A DNA stretch of 24,297 nt from JBKJUK01 sp046590705 (GCA_046590705.1 JBKJUK010000165.1:1-24297), one strand, 5' to 3'. Numbered from the stretch's first letter, positions 6,256 through 14,480 are shown. Made by a program: numbers and translations. The notes: generated by a model from the letters alone, not told the origin.

Positions 6256-8630
6256 TCTACGTTTGCTCGCCCGCCTGTCACGATTGCCTGCACTGCCACA
6301 CCGCTACGATTCAGAAAGGATGGAGGATCGAGAACCAGCATCGATTCTCCACTCACTCCGCCGCGTACGCGCAGGATCAGCACATTCCCTCCAGCCCGGA
6401 AGCTGAGCGGCTTTCCATCGGTCGAGGTGACTCTGATCGTGCCCGAGACAGGGTCGATGTTGGCTACGGGAGGTGTGGCGGGATTCACCTCGAGAGCTTC
6501 CCCGAAACCTACTGTCACTACCTGCATGGAACGGGGGTCGTAGCGTAGAGTCAGATCGTTCGTGCGCAAACCCTCGAGTTCCATGCCGACCAGTGGCCAC
6601 ACACTCTCCTGCCCGGCTTTGAGCGCGAGTCGTGAAGGCTGCGGCGAGAGTCTGGCCGCGGCCACGTCTCCGCCCGTTCCGGGTCTCGATAGCTCGTTGG
6701 GCTGCGGCGTCTGAGGAGGCCGCGGGGCATTCGGGTTGGGCTGCTGACGGAAGATGTCCGTAGGTGCCGTGCCCTGTGCCGGCGCGGGTCCCTGACGCTG
6801 TGCGGGCGCCTGCTCGTTCGGAACAGCGGGTACCTCGATCACACGCACTTCTCCCTCCTGATTCGAGTTGAACTGATCGAGAGATGGATTGCGCACAAAC
6901 GGATCGCCGGTGTTGTTGGTCTCGACGCGAGGGGAGACGCCGCGGAAGGTCAGGTTGTTGATTGTTCCGACCCACATCGGCGCTACGTCGTCTTCGGTAA
7001 TGTCCGGGATCCGCACGATATGCGGGGTCATCGTCAACACCAGATCGGTGTCGTTCGTGCGCGTCGTGTCGCGGCTGAAGAGGCGGCCGATCAGCGGAAG
7101 GTCTCCGAGGAATGGGGTGGTGTTGGTGCCGTTGCTTTCGTCCTTCCGGATGAGGCCGGCCAGGAAGTTCGTTTCACCATCTTTCAGTCTGATCGTAGAC
7201 TCGATCGTTCTCGTGGCGATGATGGGCTGAGGCGGATTGCCGTTCCCGGCGTTGACCTCACCAGCCTGGCTGGAGACTTCGACCTGAAGCTTCAGACTGA
7301 CTTCCCGGTTGTGATGCACACGAGGCTCGATCGAGATCTTGATTCCGATGTCGAGGTAGTTGAAAGAGGTGACCGGCGTGAATGTGCCGCCACCTCCTGG
7401 ATTGGAACTGGTGAAAGTGGAAACGGCCACCGGAATTCTCTGTCCGATGTGCAGAGTGGCCTTCTCGCCTTCGGAAATCCTCAGCTGCGGCTGAGCCAGC
7501 AGTTTGGCGTTGCTACCCGACTTGATGAATCCGTAACTGATCGCAGGAATGTTGAAGGCAAGATTGTCTGCGCCACCGTTGAGCGCTTCGCGTAGCACCG
7601 GCAGGGTGCCGCCGGTGAGCGGCTTGCCGGCTCCGTCGAGCAGGTTGACCTGACCGCTGGTGCCGAGCAGCTGCAACCCGAGGTCCCTTGCTTTTACGAG
7701 GTTCAACTCGAGCAGCTCGACGGACACCACCACTTCGGCCCGCGCTTTGTCGTTCGCCTCGATGATCTTTTCGGCAATGCGGACGCGATCGGCCGTGTCG
7801 CGAATGGTGATCGCGTTCAGGGCCTTGAGTGGATAGACGTTACGCGCCTCAGTCATTGTGCGCACGACGTTCACGACCTGTTCGGCATCGCCATTCGAAA
7901 GATAGAACGTGCGAATGACCAGATCTTCGTAGTTCCGGCGAGTCTGGGGATTGTCAGGGATGACCATGATGGTCTTCTCGTCGAGGACCTTATAGAAGTG
8001 GCCGGCCGCATTCATCAGACGCTCGAGCGCAGCCTGTGCGGTGACGTCGCGGAGTTCGATGCTGATGCGATCATCCTTGACCTCGGGGTCGAACAGGATG
8101 TTGATTCCGAACGCGCCTCCGAGTGACCGGTAGATATCCTTGACTGGCGTCTCGCGAGGGAAAGAAAGGGTGATCGGTTCGTCTGAGGCCGGATTCAGTG
8201 TGGGAGGCTGCGGCTTGGAGGTGTTCGCTCGACGCTTCACATTGTCGACGCTGTCGCGATCGAGCGAGCGCGTAGCTTCCTGGTAGGCAGCGACTGCTTT
8301 TCCGTATTCGACGGCGGCGTACTGGTTGGTCGGGTCGAGTCGAACTACCAGCTCGTACTCGGCCATGGCCAGCTGATTGTGACCAGCGGCCCGCAGCTCT
8401 TTCCCCTTCTCGAAGTGAACGCGTGAAGCTTCACGTTTGGCCCGATCGAGTGAGATCTTGTAGCGCGTGTTCCCCGGATCGACTTCGAGAGCTTTGGTGT
8501 ATTCGAGGACGGCCTTGTCCCAGTCCTTGAGAAGCTCGAACTCCTGCGCTTTCTGGTACGAGCGGAAACTCGTGCACGACAGCAACGTCAGAGCGATCGT
8601 CAGGGTGGTGATCAGCTTCAGTGATTTCAT
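6252..8630 (-). CDS. pilQ: Lipoprotein secretin (PilQ/GspD) with N-terminal TPRs and C-terminal cohesin-like domain
   Basis: This is the predicted outer-membrane channel of the apparatus (792 aa). Residues 1-19 form a lipoprotein signal (lipobox LLSC, lipidated C19). Two to three TPR-like helical hairpins span about 23-125 (LLKDWDKAVLEYTKALEVDP; AGHNQLAMAEYELVVRLDP). An STN/N0 domain lies at about 151-222, a secretin N1-type domain at about 236-295, and the secretin core at about 300-540 (GSNAKLLAQPQLRISEGEKA; LAGLIRKDE; PFLGDLPLIGRLFS; LVLTMTPHIVR). A Pro/Gln-rich linker (about 600-656) leads to a beta-rich cohesin-like domain at 659-790 (LTLRYDPRSMQVV, VLILRVRG). The reading frame continues upstream past 9000, but the lipobox peptide fixes the start at ATG 8630, 70 nt after the PilP-like stop codon. 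The stop codon overlaps the next pseudopilin start (ATGA). Confidence 0.93.
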   Translation of the reverse strand: MKSLKLITTLTIALTLLSCTSFRSYQKAQEFELLKDWDKAVLEYTKALEVDPGNTRYKISLDRAKREASRVHFEKGKELRAAGHNQLAMAEYELVVRLDPTNQYAAVEYGKAVAAYQEATRSLDRDSVDNVKRRANTSKPQPPTLNPASDEPITLSFPRETPVKDIYRSLGGAFGINILFDPEVKDDRISIELRDVTAQAALERLMNAAGHFYKVLDEKTIMVIPDNPQTRRNYEDLVIRTFYLSNGDAEQVVNVVRTMTEARNVYPLKALNAITIRDTADRVRIAEKIIEANDKARAEVVVSVELLELNLVKARDLGLQLLGTSGQVNLLDGAGKPLTGGTLPVLREALNGGADNLAFNIPAISYGFIKSGSNAKLLAQPQLRISEGEKATLHIGQRIPVAVSTFTSSNPGGGGTFTPVTSFNYLDIGIKISIEPRVHHNREVSLKLQVEVSSQAGEVNAGNGNPPQPIIATRTIESTIRLKDGETNFLAGLIRKDESNGTNTTPFLGDLPLIGRLFSRDTTRTNDTDLVLTMTPHIVRIPDITEDDVAPMWVGTINNLTFRGVSPRVETNNTGDPFVRNPSLDQFNSNQEGEVRVIEVPAVPNEQAPAQRQGPAPAQGTAPTDIFRQQPNPNAPRPPQTPQPNELSRPGTGGDVAAARLSPQPSRLALKAGQESVWPLVGMELEGLRTNDLTLRYDPRSMQVVTVGFGEALEVNPATPPVANIDPVSGTIRVTSTDGKPLSFRAGGNVLILRVRGGVSGESMLVLDPPSFLNRSGVAVQAIVTGGRANVE

Positions 8631-8700
8631 TGAATGGCTCTCTTGTCTGTTGGGGATCTGTAACATTGATACGACGCAGTGAACTCTGAAAAAGTCACCA

Positions 8701-9414
8701 TCATTGACCGACCGGAATCCGCTTGCGGATGTCCGCGGGGAAGCCGACAAATCCAACATCGACCGACTCGATACCGATATTGAGAAGAATGAATTTACCG
8801 CCAAAGGTCTGCCCGACGCGCACGTTGATGATCTCCTCACCTGAGGAGAAGGCAGCGATCTGCCTGCTGGCCGTGCCGAACGTGCCGATGAACTTGTAGG
8901 TGAAATCCGGCGGAGTGGGCGGGGGCGGCGGTGGCGGAATCTCCACCCCTTCCTGACACGCTGCGCCGGTACCGTTGCGATCGATGTCGGCCTGATCCGG
9001 ATTGGGCGTACCTGGACAGTTGTCCTGAACGTCCGGGACTCCGTCTTTATCCTTGTCAGGAGGAAGAATTGGCGCAGGCAATGGCGCCGGCAGCGCAACC
9101 TTCACAACTGGCGGAGGTGGTGGTTCAGTGAAGGCGAAAAGATTGCGTCTGCTGCTGTATGAACCGGTGCGCGGATCAAGCAACTCCATGCGAATCGGTT
9201 GGACAGCTCCTGGAGCAGCAGCGCCTTTTCCGGCCCTTCGATTGGCCGACAGTGCCGCCGCTCGCGCAGGTCGCGCCGTACCTTCGAGTTCATCGATGGT
9301 GGCGGGAGTCGTAGCTGTCTTTTTATCGTCGCCCGCGGCGAATGAATAGATGGTGTAGATGGCCAGTAGTCCCACCGCGAGCCACAGCCAGAGACGCTTG
9401 TTGGTTAAGTCCAT
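8701..9414 (-). CDS. pilP: PilP-like inner-membrane protein with inserted thrombospondin type 3-like repeat
   Basis: The 237-aa protein has an N-terminal membrane helix (about residues 7-26) and a periplasmic linker containing DPRTGSYSSRRNLFAF, a motif typical of proteins linking the inner-membrane platform to the secretin. The C-terminal domain (171-237: YKFIGTFGTASRQIAAFSSG, INVRVGQTFGGKFIL, I.SVDVGF) matches the PilP/GspC HR pattern. Unusually, residues 120-154 are a thrombospondin type 3-like calcium-binding repeat (DKDKDGVPDVQDNCP ... NPDQADIDRNGTGAAC, cysteines 133 and 153). It is flanked by Pro-rich linkers at about 98-118 and 160-169. The start codon overlaps the pilO stop as TGATG. 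Assignment to PilP rests on gene order as well as the C-terminal pattern. Confidence 0.82.
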   Translation of the reverse strand: MDLTNKRLWLWLAVGLLAIYTIYSFAAGDDKKTATTPATIDELEGTARPARAAALSANRRAGKGAAAPGAVQPIRMELLDPRTGSYSSRRNLFAFTEPPPPPVVKVALPAPLPAPILPPDKDKDGVPDVQDNCPGTPNPDQADIDRNGTGAACQEGVEIPPPPPPPTPPDFTYKFIGTFGTASRQIAAFSSGEEIINVRVGQTFGGKFILLNIGIESVDVGFVGFPADIRKRIPVGQ

Positions 9415-9995
9415 CAGAGCTCGCTCGTCTCGGATACGTTCGTGGTCTTGAAAAGCGTCTTGAGCGTCAGGTTCATCTGCAGCGCGCTGGAGGTGTCACC
9501 GTTCTGCAGGGTGATCGAATCGATGATGATGAATTGATTCGACAATTCGATCAGATTCACCAGCCGCCGGATCTGGTCATACCTTCCGACCACGCCGTAG
9601 GCGATTTCAAACGTCTCCGTTCCAATTTCCTCGCGGCCCCGTTTTCCTTCGCCCGGGTCGTACTTGTAGCCACCGACCGGTTGCAACTGACTCATCTGCG
9701 CGAGTCTGTAGATCTCGCTGATCAGTGAGGTCATGCGCTCCTCGGGTGTCGACCAGATCTGGGTGTAGACGTGCTGAAGATCTTTCTGAACCTGATCGTA
9801 GGTCGCGCGATCTCTGCGCGCCGTAGCGTGCTGCGACTTCGCGGCGGCCAGCCCCTGTTTTGCGGTAGCGACGCGCTCGTCCATCTCCTTCAAACGCTCC
9901 TCGAAGCGGAGCCTGTAGGTGAAGAAGAACAGGAGATTTACCAGCAGAAACAATCCCAGCGATAGAAGCAGCCATTTACGTTCACGCCAGTTCAT
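9414..9995 (-). CDS. pilO: PilO-like inner-membrane platform protein
   Basis: The 193-aa protein has a membrane helix at about residues 8-27, a coiled coil at about 30-78 (FEERLKEMDERVATAKQGLAAAKSQ), and a ferredoxin-like domain (ETFEIAYGVVGRYDQIRRLVNLIELSNQFIIIDSITLQ), matching PilO/GspM. The frame extends further upstream, but the ATG at 9995 overlaps the pilN stop as ATGA and begins directly before the membrane helix, so it is the likely start. PilO pairs with PilN in the periplasm to form the alignment complex between the cytoplasmic ATPase side and the secretin. Confidence 0.9.
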   Translation of the reverse strand: MNWRERKWLLLSLGLFLLVNLLFFFTYRLRFEERLKEMDERVATAKQGLAAAKSQHATARRDRATYDQVQKDLQHVYTQIWSTPEERMTSLISEIYRLAQMSQLQPVGGYKYDPGEGKRGREEIGTETFEIAYGVVGRYDQIRRLVNLIELSNQFIIIDSITLQNGDTSSALQMNLTLKTLFKTTNVSETSEL

Positions 9996-10567
9996 CGCAG
10001 CAGTCCCCCTGCTTCCGGTCTGTAGTCGACCGAGAGGGCCAGACGGTAGTACTGGTCGACCTTCGATTCGCTCTTCGGTAGTGGCCTCGAAAAGTGCGGA
10101 TCGGCGAAGAGCGCGTTGAGTACCTGCACCATTCCGTTGCTTTGTTTCGCGACGCAAAGCAGTTCGAGTGTGATTCTTCCCTGCTTGTCGATGGTGGGGT
10201 TGAGCGAATTGACCCGCACATCACGCGGCAGGACCCGCTCGAGGGTGTCGAGCAGTTCACTCCAGGAAAATGAGCGCTCCACAAACTGCTGATTGATGAA
10301 GGTGGTCTGGTAGTTCAGCCGTTTCAAATCGATGCGGTCGAGGTCTGTGCGGATGGCCGCGGCCGCAGTCTGCTCACGCCTGGTTTCGGCTTCGATGGCT
10401 GCGAGCTCGGTGCGACTATTTCGGGTGCGCTCGCGGTACTCGAACGCAGTCTGGACGTTGTTCAGCAGAAGAAAAGCCGTGAGCAACCCCATGGCCGTGA
10501 TGGCCGCGTAGAGAGTGCGGTTATCGCGATACGGTTTGGAGGCGAGATTGAGATGAAGAGGTCTCAC
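9992..10567 (-). CDS. pilN: PilN-like inner-membrane platform protein
   Basis: The 191-aa protein begins MRPLHLNLASKPYRDNR, the short cytoplasmic N-terminus by which PilN proteins (INLL/LNLA-type motif) bind PilM. A membrane helix follows at about 18-37, a coiled coil to about residue 90, then a small alpha/beta domain (LLDTLERVLPRDVRVNSLNPTIDKQGRITLELL). The GTG start at 10567 overlaps the pilM stop codon (GTGA). Split PilM and PilN, rather than a fused GspL, is the type IV pilus arrangement. Confidence 0.9.
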   Translation of the reverse strand: MRPLHLNLASKPYRDNRTLYAAITAMGLLTAFLLLNNVQTAFEYRERTRNSRTELAAIEAETRREQTAAAAIRTDLDRIDLKRLNYQTTFINQQFVERSFSWSELLDTLERVLPRDVRVNSLNPTIDKQGRITLELLCVAKQSNGMVQVLNALFADPHFSRPLPKSESKVDQYYRLALSVDYRPEAGGLLR

Positions 10568-11454
10568 GAGGCGAACACTCCTGTGCAGGCTGTGAGTTCC
10601 GGTTCGATTCTTCCCGCGTCGAACGTCGAGGTAGCGAAATCCTTCAACTGCACACGCTCGACCGGCACGCCGAATTCCTGCGCGATCAGATCGAAGACTT
10701 CGCGATTCTCCCCACTGGCTGCGACGTACGAACGCTCCAGATCGAGGGGAGAAAGCGATGATCGAAGGTAAGAGGCCGAAAGGCGGAGTTCCTGCGAAAC
10801 GGTGCGTTCGCCGGAAAGGTTTCGCGAGCGAATGAAGAGTGGGGTCTCACCTCGGAATACTGCGGTGGTGAAATCCTTCTCGCGCAGATGGATGAAGAGG
10901 CGATCACGGGTCGTCGGTGCTTCCTTTGCAGAAATCGCGTTCCAGAGATTGAGTCCCATAGGTTCGATGAGGCCGGTCTCGATTCCAGAGTCGCGCAGCA
11001 CCTGCTCGAGATCGTGGATGGTCTTCTCCAGCGCTGCCACGACCAGTACCTTCACTCCGGTTTCGCTTTTACCGATCACATCGTAGGCAATCCGAAGCTC
11101 TTCCGGTCGGACCGGCAGCGTGCGCTTGAGCGCCCAGCGTACGACGTCGTCGGCATCCTTCCCGGAGTTGGGCAGTTGCGCCAATTCCAGGATGTTGATT
11201 CTGAACCAGGGATCAGGAAGTAAAACAGCGGCCCGATCCAGGCGGCCTGCGTCGGCCTTCACCCTGCGCAGAACCTCGGCCAGCGCTCCAGCATCGGCCA
11301 GAACGGGCGAGACCACACCGGGAGTGAACGTTCCCGACGGCAACCGGAAAGAACGGGCATTCAGGATCTCCCGCGCTCTGCCGCGCATGACGAACCTGGC
11401 GGTGGTGAGCGACTCGGAATCGAAGACGATTACATCTAAAGGAGTGCCGGCCAT
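10564..11454 (-). CDS. pilM: PilM-like actin-fold cytoplasmic protein
   Basis: The 296-aa protein resembles the actin-like PilM/GspL cytoplasmic domain: an N-terminal strand LDVIVFDSESLTTARF, then RAAVLLPDPWFRINILELAQLP, KDADDVVRWALKRTLPVRPEELRIAYDVIG, VLVVAALEKTIHDLEQVLRDSGIETGLIEPMGLNLWNA, and a second ATPase-lobe-like segment. The last two are strongly typical of PilM. It lacks the clear phosphate-binding signatures of true actins, as do many short PilM homologues. It starts 2 nt after the pilB stop codon and overlaps pilN. Confidence 0.87.
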   Translation of the reverse strand: MAGTPLDVIVFDSESLTTARFVMRGRAREILNARSFRLPSGTFTPGVVSPVLADAGALAEVLRRVKADAGRLDRAAVLLPDPWFRINILELAQLPNSGKDADDVVRWALKRTLPVRPEELRIAYDVIGKSETGVKVLVVAALEKTIHDLEQVLRDSGIETGLIEPMGLNLWNAISAKEAPTTRDRLFIHLREKDFTTAVFRGETPLFIRSRNLSGERTVSQELRLSASYLRSSLSPLDLERSYVAASGENREVFDLIAQEFGVPVERVQLKDFATSTFDAGRIEPELTACTGVFAS

Positions 11455-11456
11455 CT

Positions 11457-13076
11457 CTATTCGACGAAGGTGATCTTGTTGATCTCGCGCAACGTCGTCT
11501 TCCCTTCCTTGACTTTCTTCAGTGCAGATTCTCGCAGAAACATCATGCCCTCTTCCTTTGCTGCGCGCTTGATGTCGGAGGCCGGCTTCTTCTCGAGAAT
11601 CATGCCTCGAATACGATCGGAGAGATCGAGAAGTTCCGAGATGGCGATGCGTCCGTGAAACCCGGTGCCGTTACATTCCAGACATCCGGCCCCTTCGTAG
11701 AAGGTGATGTCGCGAAAATCGTCGGGCACTCCCGACTCGTCGAACAGGCTGCTTTCGTACTTCACTTCATGCTTGCAGTTCTCGCACAACTTGCGCACCA
11801 GTCGCTGCGCCAGCACGCAGTTGAGCGCTGAGACAAAGTTGTAGAGTTCGACTTTCATGTTCAGAAAACGTCCCAGCACATCCACGACATTGTTGGCGTG
11901 AACAGTGGTGAATACCAGATGTCCGGTCAACGCCGACTGCACTGCGATCTGTGCAGTCTCCTCGTCTCGGATCTCTCCCACCATCACCTTGTCGGGGTCG
12001 TGACGCAGAATTGCGCGCAGGCCGCGAGCGAAGGTCAATCCCTTCTTTTCGTTGACAGGAATCTGGGTGATGCCGCGCAGCTGATACTCAACGGGATCCT
12101 CGATGGTGATGATCTTGTCGTCGGGAGACTGAATTTCGGAGAGCGCCGCGTAGAGGGTAGTGGTCTTTCCTGATCCGGTCGGACCGGTCACCAGCACCAT
12201 TCCGTACGGCTCTTTGATGAACTTTCGAAACTTGACCAGCATCTCCTCGTCGAAGCCGAGAACGTCGAGACGAAGGCTCTTGAAATCCTTGTTCATCGAC
12301 TCCTTGTCGAGAATTCGGATGACCGAGTCTTCGCCGTGCACAGTCGGAACGATTGAGACACGGAAGTCGATGGTGCGGCCGGTGATACGCAGCTTGAATC
12401 GTCCGTCCTGCGGCACGCGCTTCTCGGCGATGTCGAGTTCGGACATGACCTTGATGCGCGAAATGATGGTGGAGTGGTGCTTCTTGTCGATCGGGTCGAG
12501 CGCCTCGTACAACACGCCGTCGATGCGGTACTTCACCACGACTTCGTTGTCTCTGGTCTCGATGTGAATGTCTGAGGCGCGACGCTGAATGGCGTTGAAC
12601 ACGATCGAGTCGACCAGCTTGATGATCGGCGACGATTCCTGCTGGGTAATCGTGTCGATGGTCATGGCCTTTTCGCCGCCCTCATCGTCGTCATCGGCGA
12701 TGAGTTGCAGGCGGAAGCCTTCGGTGGCTTCGTCGAGAACGCGCTGCGTCGATTCCGACTTCTGCAGCTTCTCGCGAATGGCTGACGGTGCCCCGACCTT
12801 CACGCGAAGCGGAGAGCCGAGCAGCAGCTCGATCTCATCCAGCTTGAGCACATCGGTGGGGTCGGCCACCACGATCGTCATGAAGCCGTTCTCCCGTTTC
12901 TCCGGGAGAAACTGGTAGCGGACCATCACGTCGAGCGGAACTTCTCTGAACAGCGAGTGGTCGATCACGAAGTGGTCGAGATCGACGAATTCGAAGCCGT
13001 ACTGCTCGGCGATCTGCGCCGCTCGATTCGACTCGAGGCCCGTGTCTGACTGCTTGTAAAGAGTCGGTTCGGTCAT
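11457..13076 (-). CDS. pilB: Assembly ATPase PilB/GspE
   Basis: The 539-aa hexameric ATPase is expected to power pseudopilus or pilus assembly from the cytoplasm. An N-terminal T2SSE_N/MshEN-like domain covers about residues 15-105 (AEQYGFEFVDLDHFVID; VRYQFLPEKRENGFMTIVVADPTD). The core has RASDIHIE, IDGVLY, Walker A GPTGSGKT (298-305), Asp box IITIEDPVEY (322-331), Walker B VMVGEIRD (364-371) and His box TGHLVFTTVHAN. A four-cysteine zinc site is formed by C431, C434, C465 and C468. Closing RESALKKVKEGKTTLREI is typical of GspE/PilB. The ATG is 20 nt after the pilC stop codon. No PilT-type retraction ATPase is present nearby. Confidence 0.96.
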   Translation of the reverse strand: MTEPTLYKQSDTGLESNRAAQIAEQYGFEFVDLDHFVIDHSLFREVPLDVMVRYQFLPEKRENGFMTIVVADPTDVLKLDEIELLLGSPLRVKVGAPSAIREKLQKSESTQRVLDEATEGFRLQLIADDDDEGGEKAMTIDTITQQESSPIIKLVDSIVFNAIQRRASDIHIETRDNEVVVKYRIDGVLYEALDPIDKKHHSTIISRIKVMSELDIAEKRVPQDGRFKLRITGRTIDFRVSIVPTVHGEDSVIRILDKESMNKDFKSLRLDVLGFDEEMLVKFRKFIKEPYGMVLVTGPTGSGKTTTLYAALSEIQSPDDKIITIEDPVEYQLRGITQIPVNEKKGLTFARGLRAILRHDPDKVMVGEIRDEETAQIAVQSALTGHLVFTTVHANNVVDVLGRFLNMKVELYNFVSALNCVLAQRLVRKLCENCKHEVKYESSLFDESGVPDDFRDITFYEGAGCLECNGTGFHGRIAISELLDLSDRIRGMILEKKPASDIKRAAKEEGMMFLRESALKKVKEGKTTLREINKITFVE

Positions 13077-13096
13077 GTTTTCCCAGTGATTGCTGT

Positions 13097-14305
13097 TTAC
13101 TGCGCTACGTTCGAGAGCTGGAACAGAGGGAGGTAAAAGGCGTAGAGGAGGCCCGCAATGACGATTCCGAGGCCGACCAGGATGAGCGGTTCGATGAGGG
13201 CGATCATACGGGCCAGCCTGGCTTCGATTTCCTCATCGTAAAACTCGCTGACGTTCGTGAGCATTTCCCCGAGGGATCCGCTCGACTCGCCGACCTTGAC
13301 CATCTGCACGGCAAGATCGCTCATCACTCTTGTCGCATCGAGCGATTGCCAGAGGGGATCACCCTCACGCACTTTCTGCGCGATCGAAGCGAGTCGAGTC
13401 TCCATCAGACGGTTGGTGACTGATTGTGAGGCAATCTCGAGCGAGGGAACCAGCGGCGTTCCACCGGCGATCAGGGTTGCCAGTGACTGCGTGAACTGCA
13501 TGATGCCGAACCGGTGGAGAATTCCGCCAACCATGGGGATTTTGAGTTTTGCAGCGTCGATGGCGACGCCGCCTGCCGCGGAGCGCGACCACTGCTGGAG
13601 TCCGAAGATCACGGCGGCGACGATGCTCACTGCCAGCAGGCTGTTCTCCCGCACCAGCGCAGAGATGTTGATGACAAAACGTGTGACGGGCGGCAGGTCA
13701 GCACCGAAGCCGGCGTAGAACTCGGCGAATTTCGGGATCACATACGTGAGCATCACGAAGATCATGCCGAACGAAAGAGTGATGAGCACTGCCGGGTAGA
13801 CCAGGGCACCGACTACGCGGCGGCGAAGCTGCGCGATCAGTTTCTGGTACTTGAGGAAGCGTCGAACCACGCCTTCCAGATCACCGGAGCGCTCGCCGGC
13901 ACGGAGAGAATTCGCATAAATCGGTGGGAAGGCCTCACCGTACGAGGCGAATGCGTCCGACAGGGCCACGCCCGATTTGAGCTTCTCGCGAATGTCCTGC
14001 AGCACCCCGCGGAATCGTACGTCCCGCTCGCGCTCGAGCATGATGTCGAAGCTCTGCACGATAGGGAGACCTGCTTTGATCAGAGCCAGCAGCTCTTGAT
14101 TGAAGAGGAGGAACCTGTCGACGGAGACGATTTTTCTGCTGCGCGGGATCAGATCCGAAGCTTTGAAGTTTGTTCGTTTGGCGGAAAAGACATGGAGCCC
14201 CTGTCGACGCATCTCCTCCGTCGCACCTGCGGCGTTGAGGGCATCGACCTGGCGATCAGAAATCTCGCCGTCTGTAGTTCCTACTCGAACGATGAAATTG
14301 GGCAT
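13097..14305 (-). CDS. pilC: Inner-membrane platform protein PilC/GspF
   Basis: The 402-aa protein has full family length: a short N-terminal domain, then two T2SSF repeats (about 65-190 and 268-392) with membrane helices at about 166-190, 222-238 and 375-397. Diagnostic stretches are LLFNQELLALIKAGLPIVQSFD, SLRAGERSGDLEGVVRRFLKYQ, QSLATLIAGGTPLVPSLEIA and VKVGESSGSLGEMLTNVSEFYDEEIEARLARMIALIEPLILVGLG. It is the first gene of the ten-gene operon, with a 222-bp spacer upstream that should hold the promoter; no convincing -35/-10 pair was found there, though TGATACACT (minus strand, near 14395-14403) resembles an extended -10. Confidence 0.96.
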   Translation of the reverse strand: MPNFIVRVGTTDGEISDRQVDALNAAGATEEMRRQGLHVFSAKRTNFKASDLIPRSRKIVSVDRFLLFNQELLALIKAGLPIVQSFDIMLERERDVRFRGVLQDIREKLKSGVALSDAFASYGEAFPPIYANSLRAGERSGDLEGVVRRFLKYQKLIAQLRRRVVGALVYPAVLITLSFGMIFVMLTYVIPKFAEFYAGFGADLPPVTRFVINISALVRENSLLAVSIVAAVIFGLQQWSRSAAGGVAIDAAKLKIPMVGGILHRFGIMQFTQSLATLIAGGTPLVPSLEIASQSVTNRLMETRLASIAQKVREGDPLWQSLDATRVMSDLAVQMVKVGESSGSLGEMLTNVSEFYDEEIEARLARMIALIEPLILVGLGIVIAGLLYAFYLPLFQLSNVAQ

Positions 14306-14429
14306 ATCGTTGTCCGCACGTCTTTTACGACGGGCGGGACCTGCAAACGTTCCGTCGGGGACGGCGGTCGTCGAGGTGATTGAAAGCGCGCTAGTGTATC
14401 AGCCGTCCCCGCCGAAGCGGACCGATGAG

Positions 14430-14453
14430 GTAGGGACGCGCAGCAGCGCGTCC
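14430..14453 (+). repeat. REP-like palindrome with GTAGG tag
   Basis: GTAGG (14430-14434) runs directly into a hairpin GACGCGC-AGCA-GCGCGTC; the full 20-base palindrome GGACGCGCAGCAGCGCGTCC occupies 14434-14453. It lies between the start of the secretion operon and the end of the gene upstream, so it would be in either the leader or the 3' region. The minus-strand element at 17630-17652 has the same tag with a different stem. Confidence 0.7.
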
Positions 14454-14480
14454 GATACCGCGTAATCACCGGCGGTGCTT

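Noticed and set aside
8631..9098. N-terminal extension of the secretin by about 156 residues
   Set aside because: This stretch overlaps the PilP-like gene in another frame and is low-complexity; the lipoprotein signal starts at 8630.
13514..14383. Long plus-strand reading frame of 289 codons opposite pilC
   Set aside because: It lies wholly opposite pilC and its promoter-side spacer, has no recognisable domain, and reflects the high GC of the coding strand.
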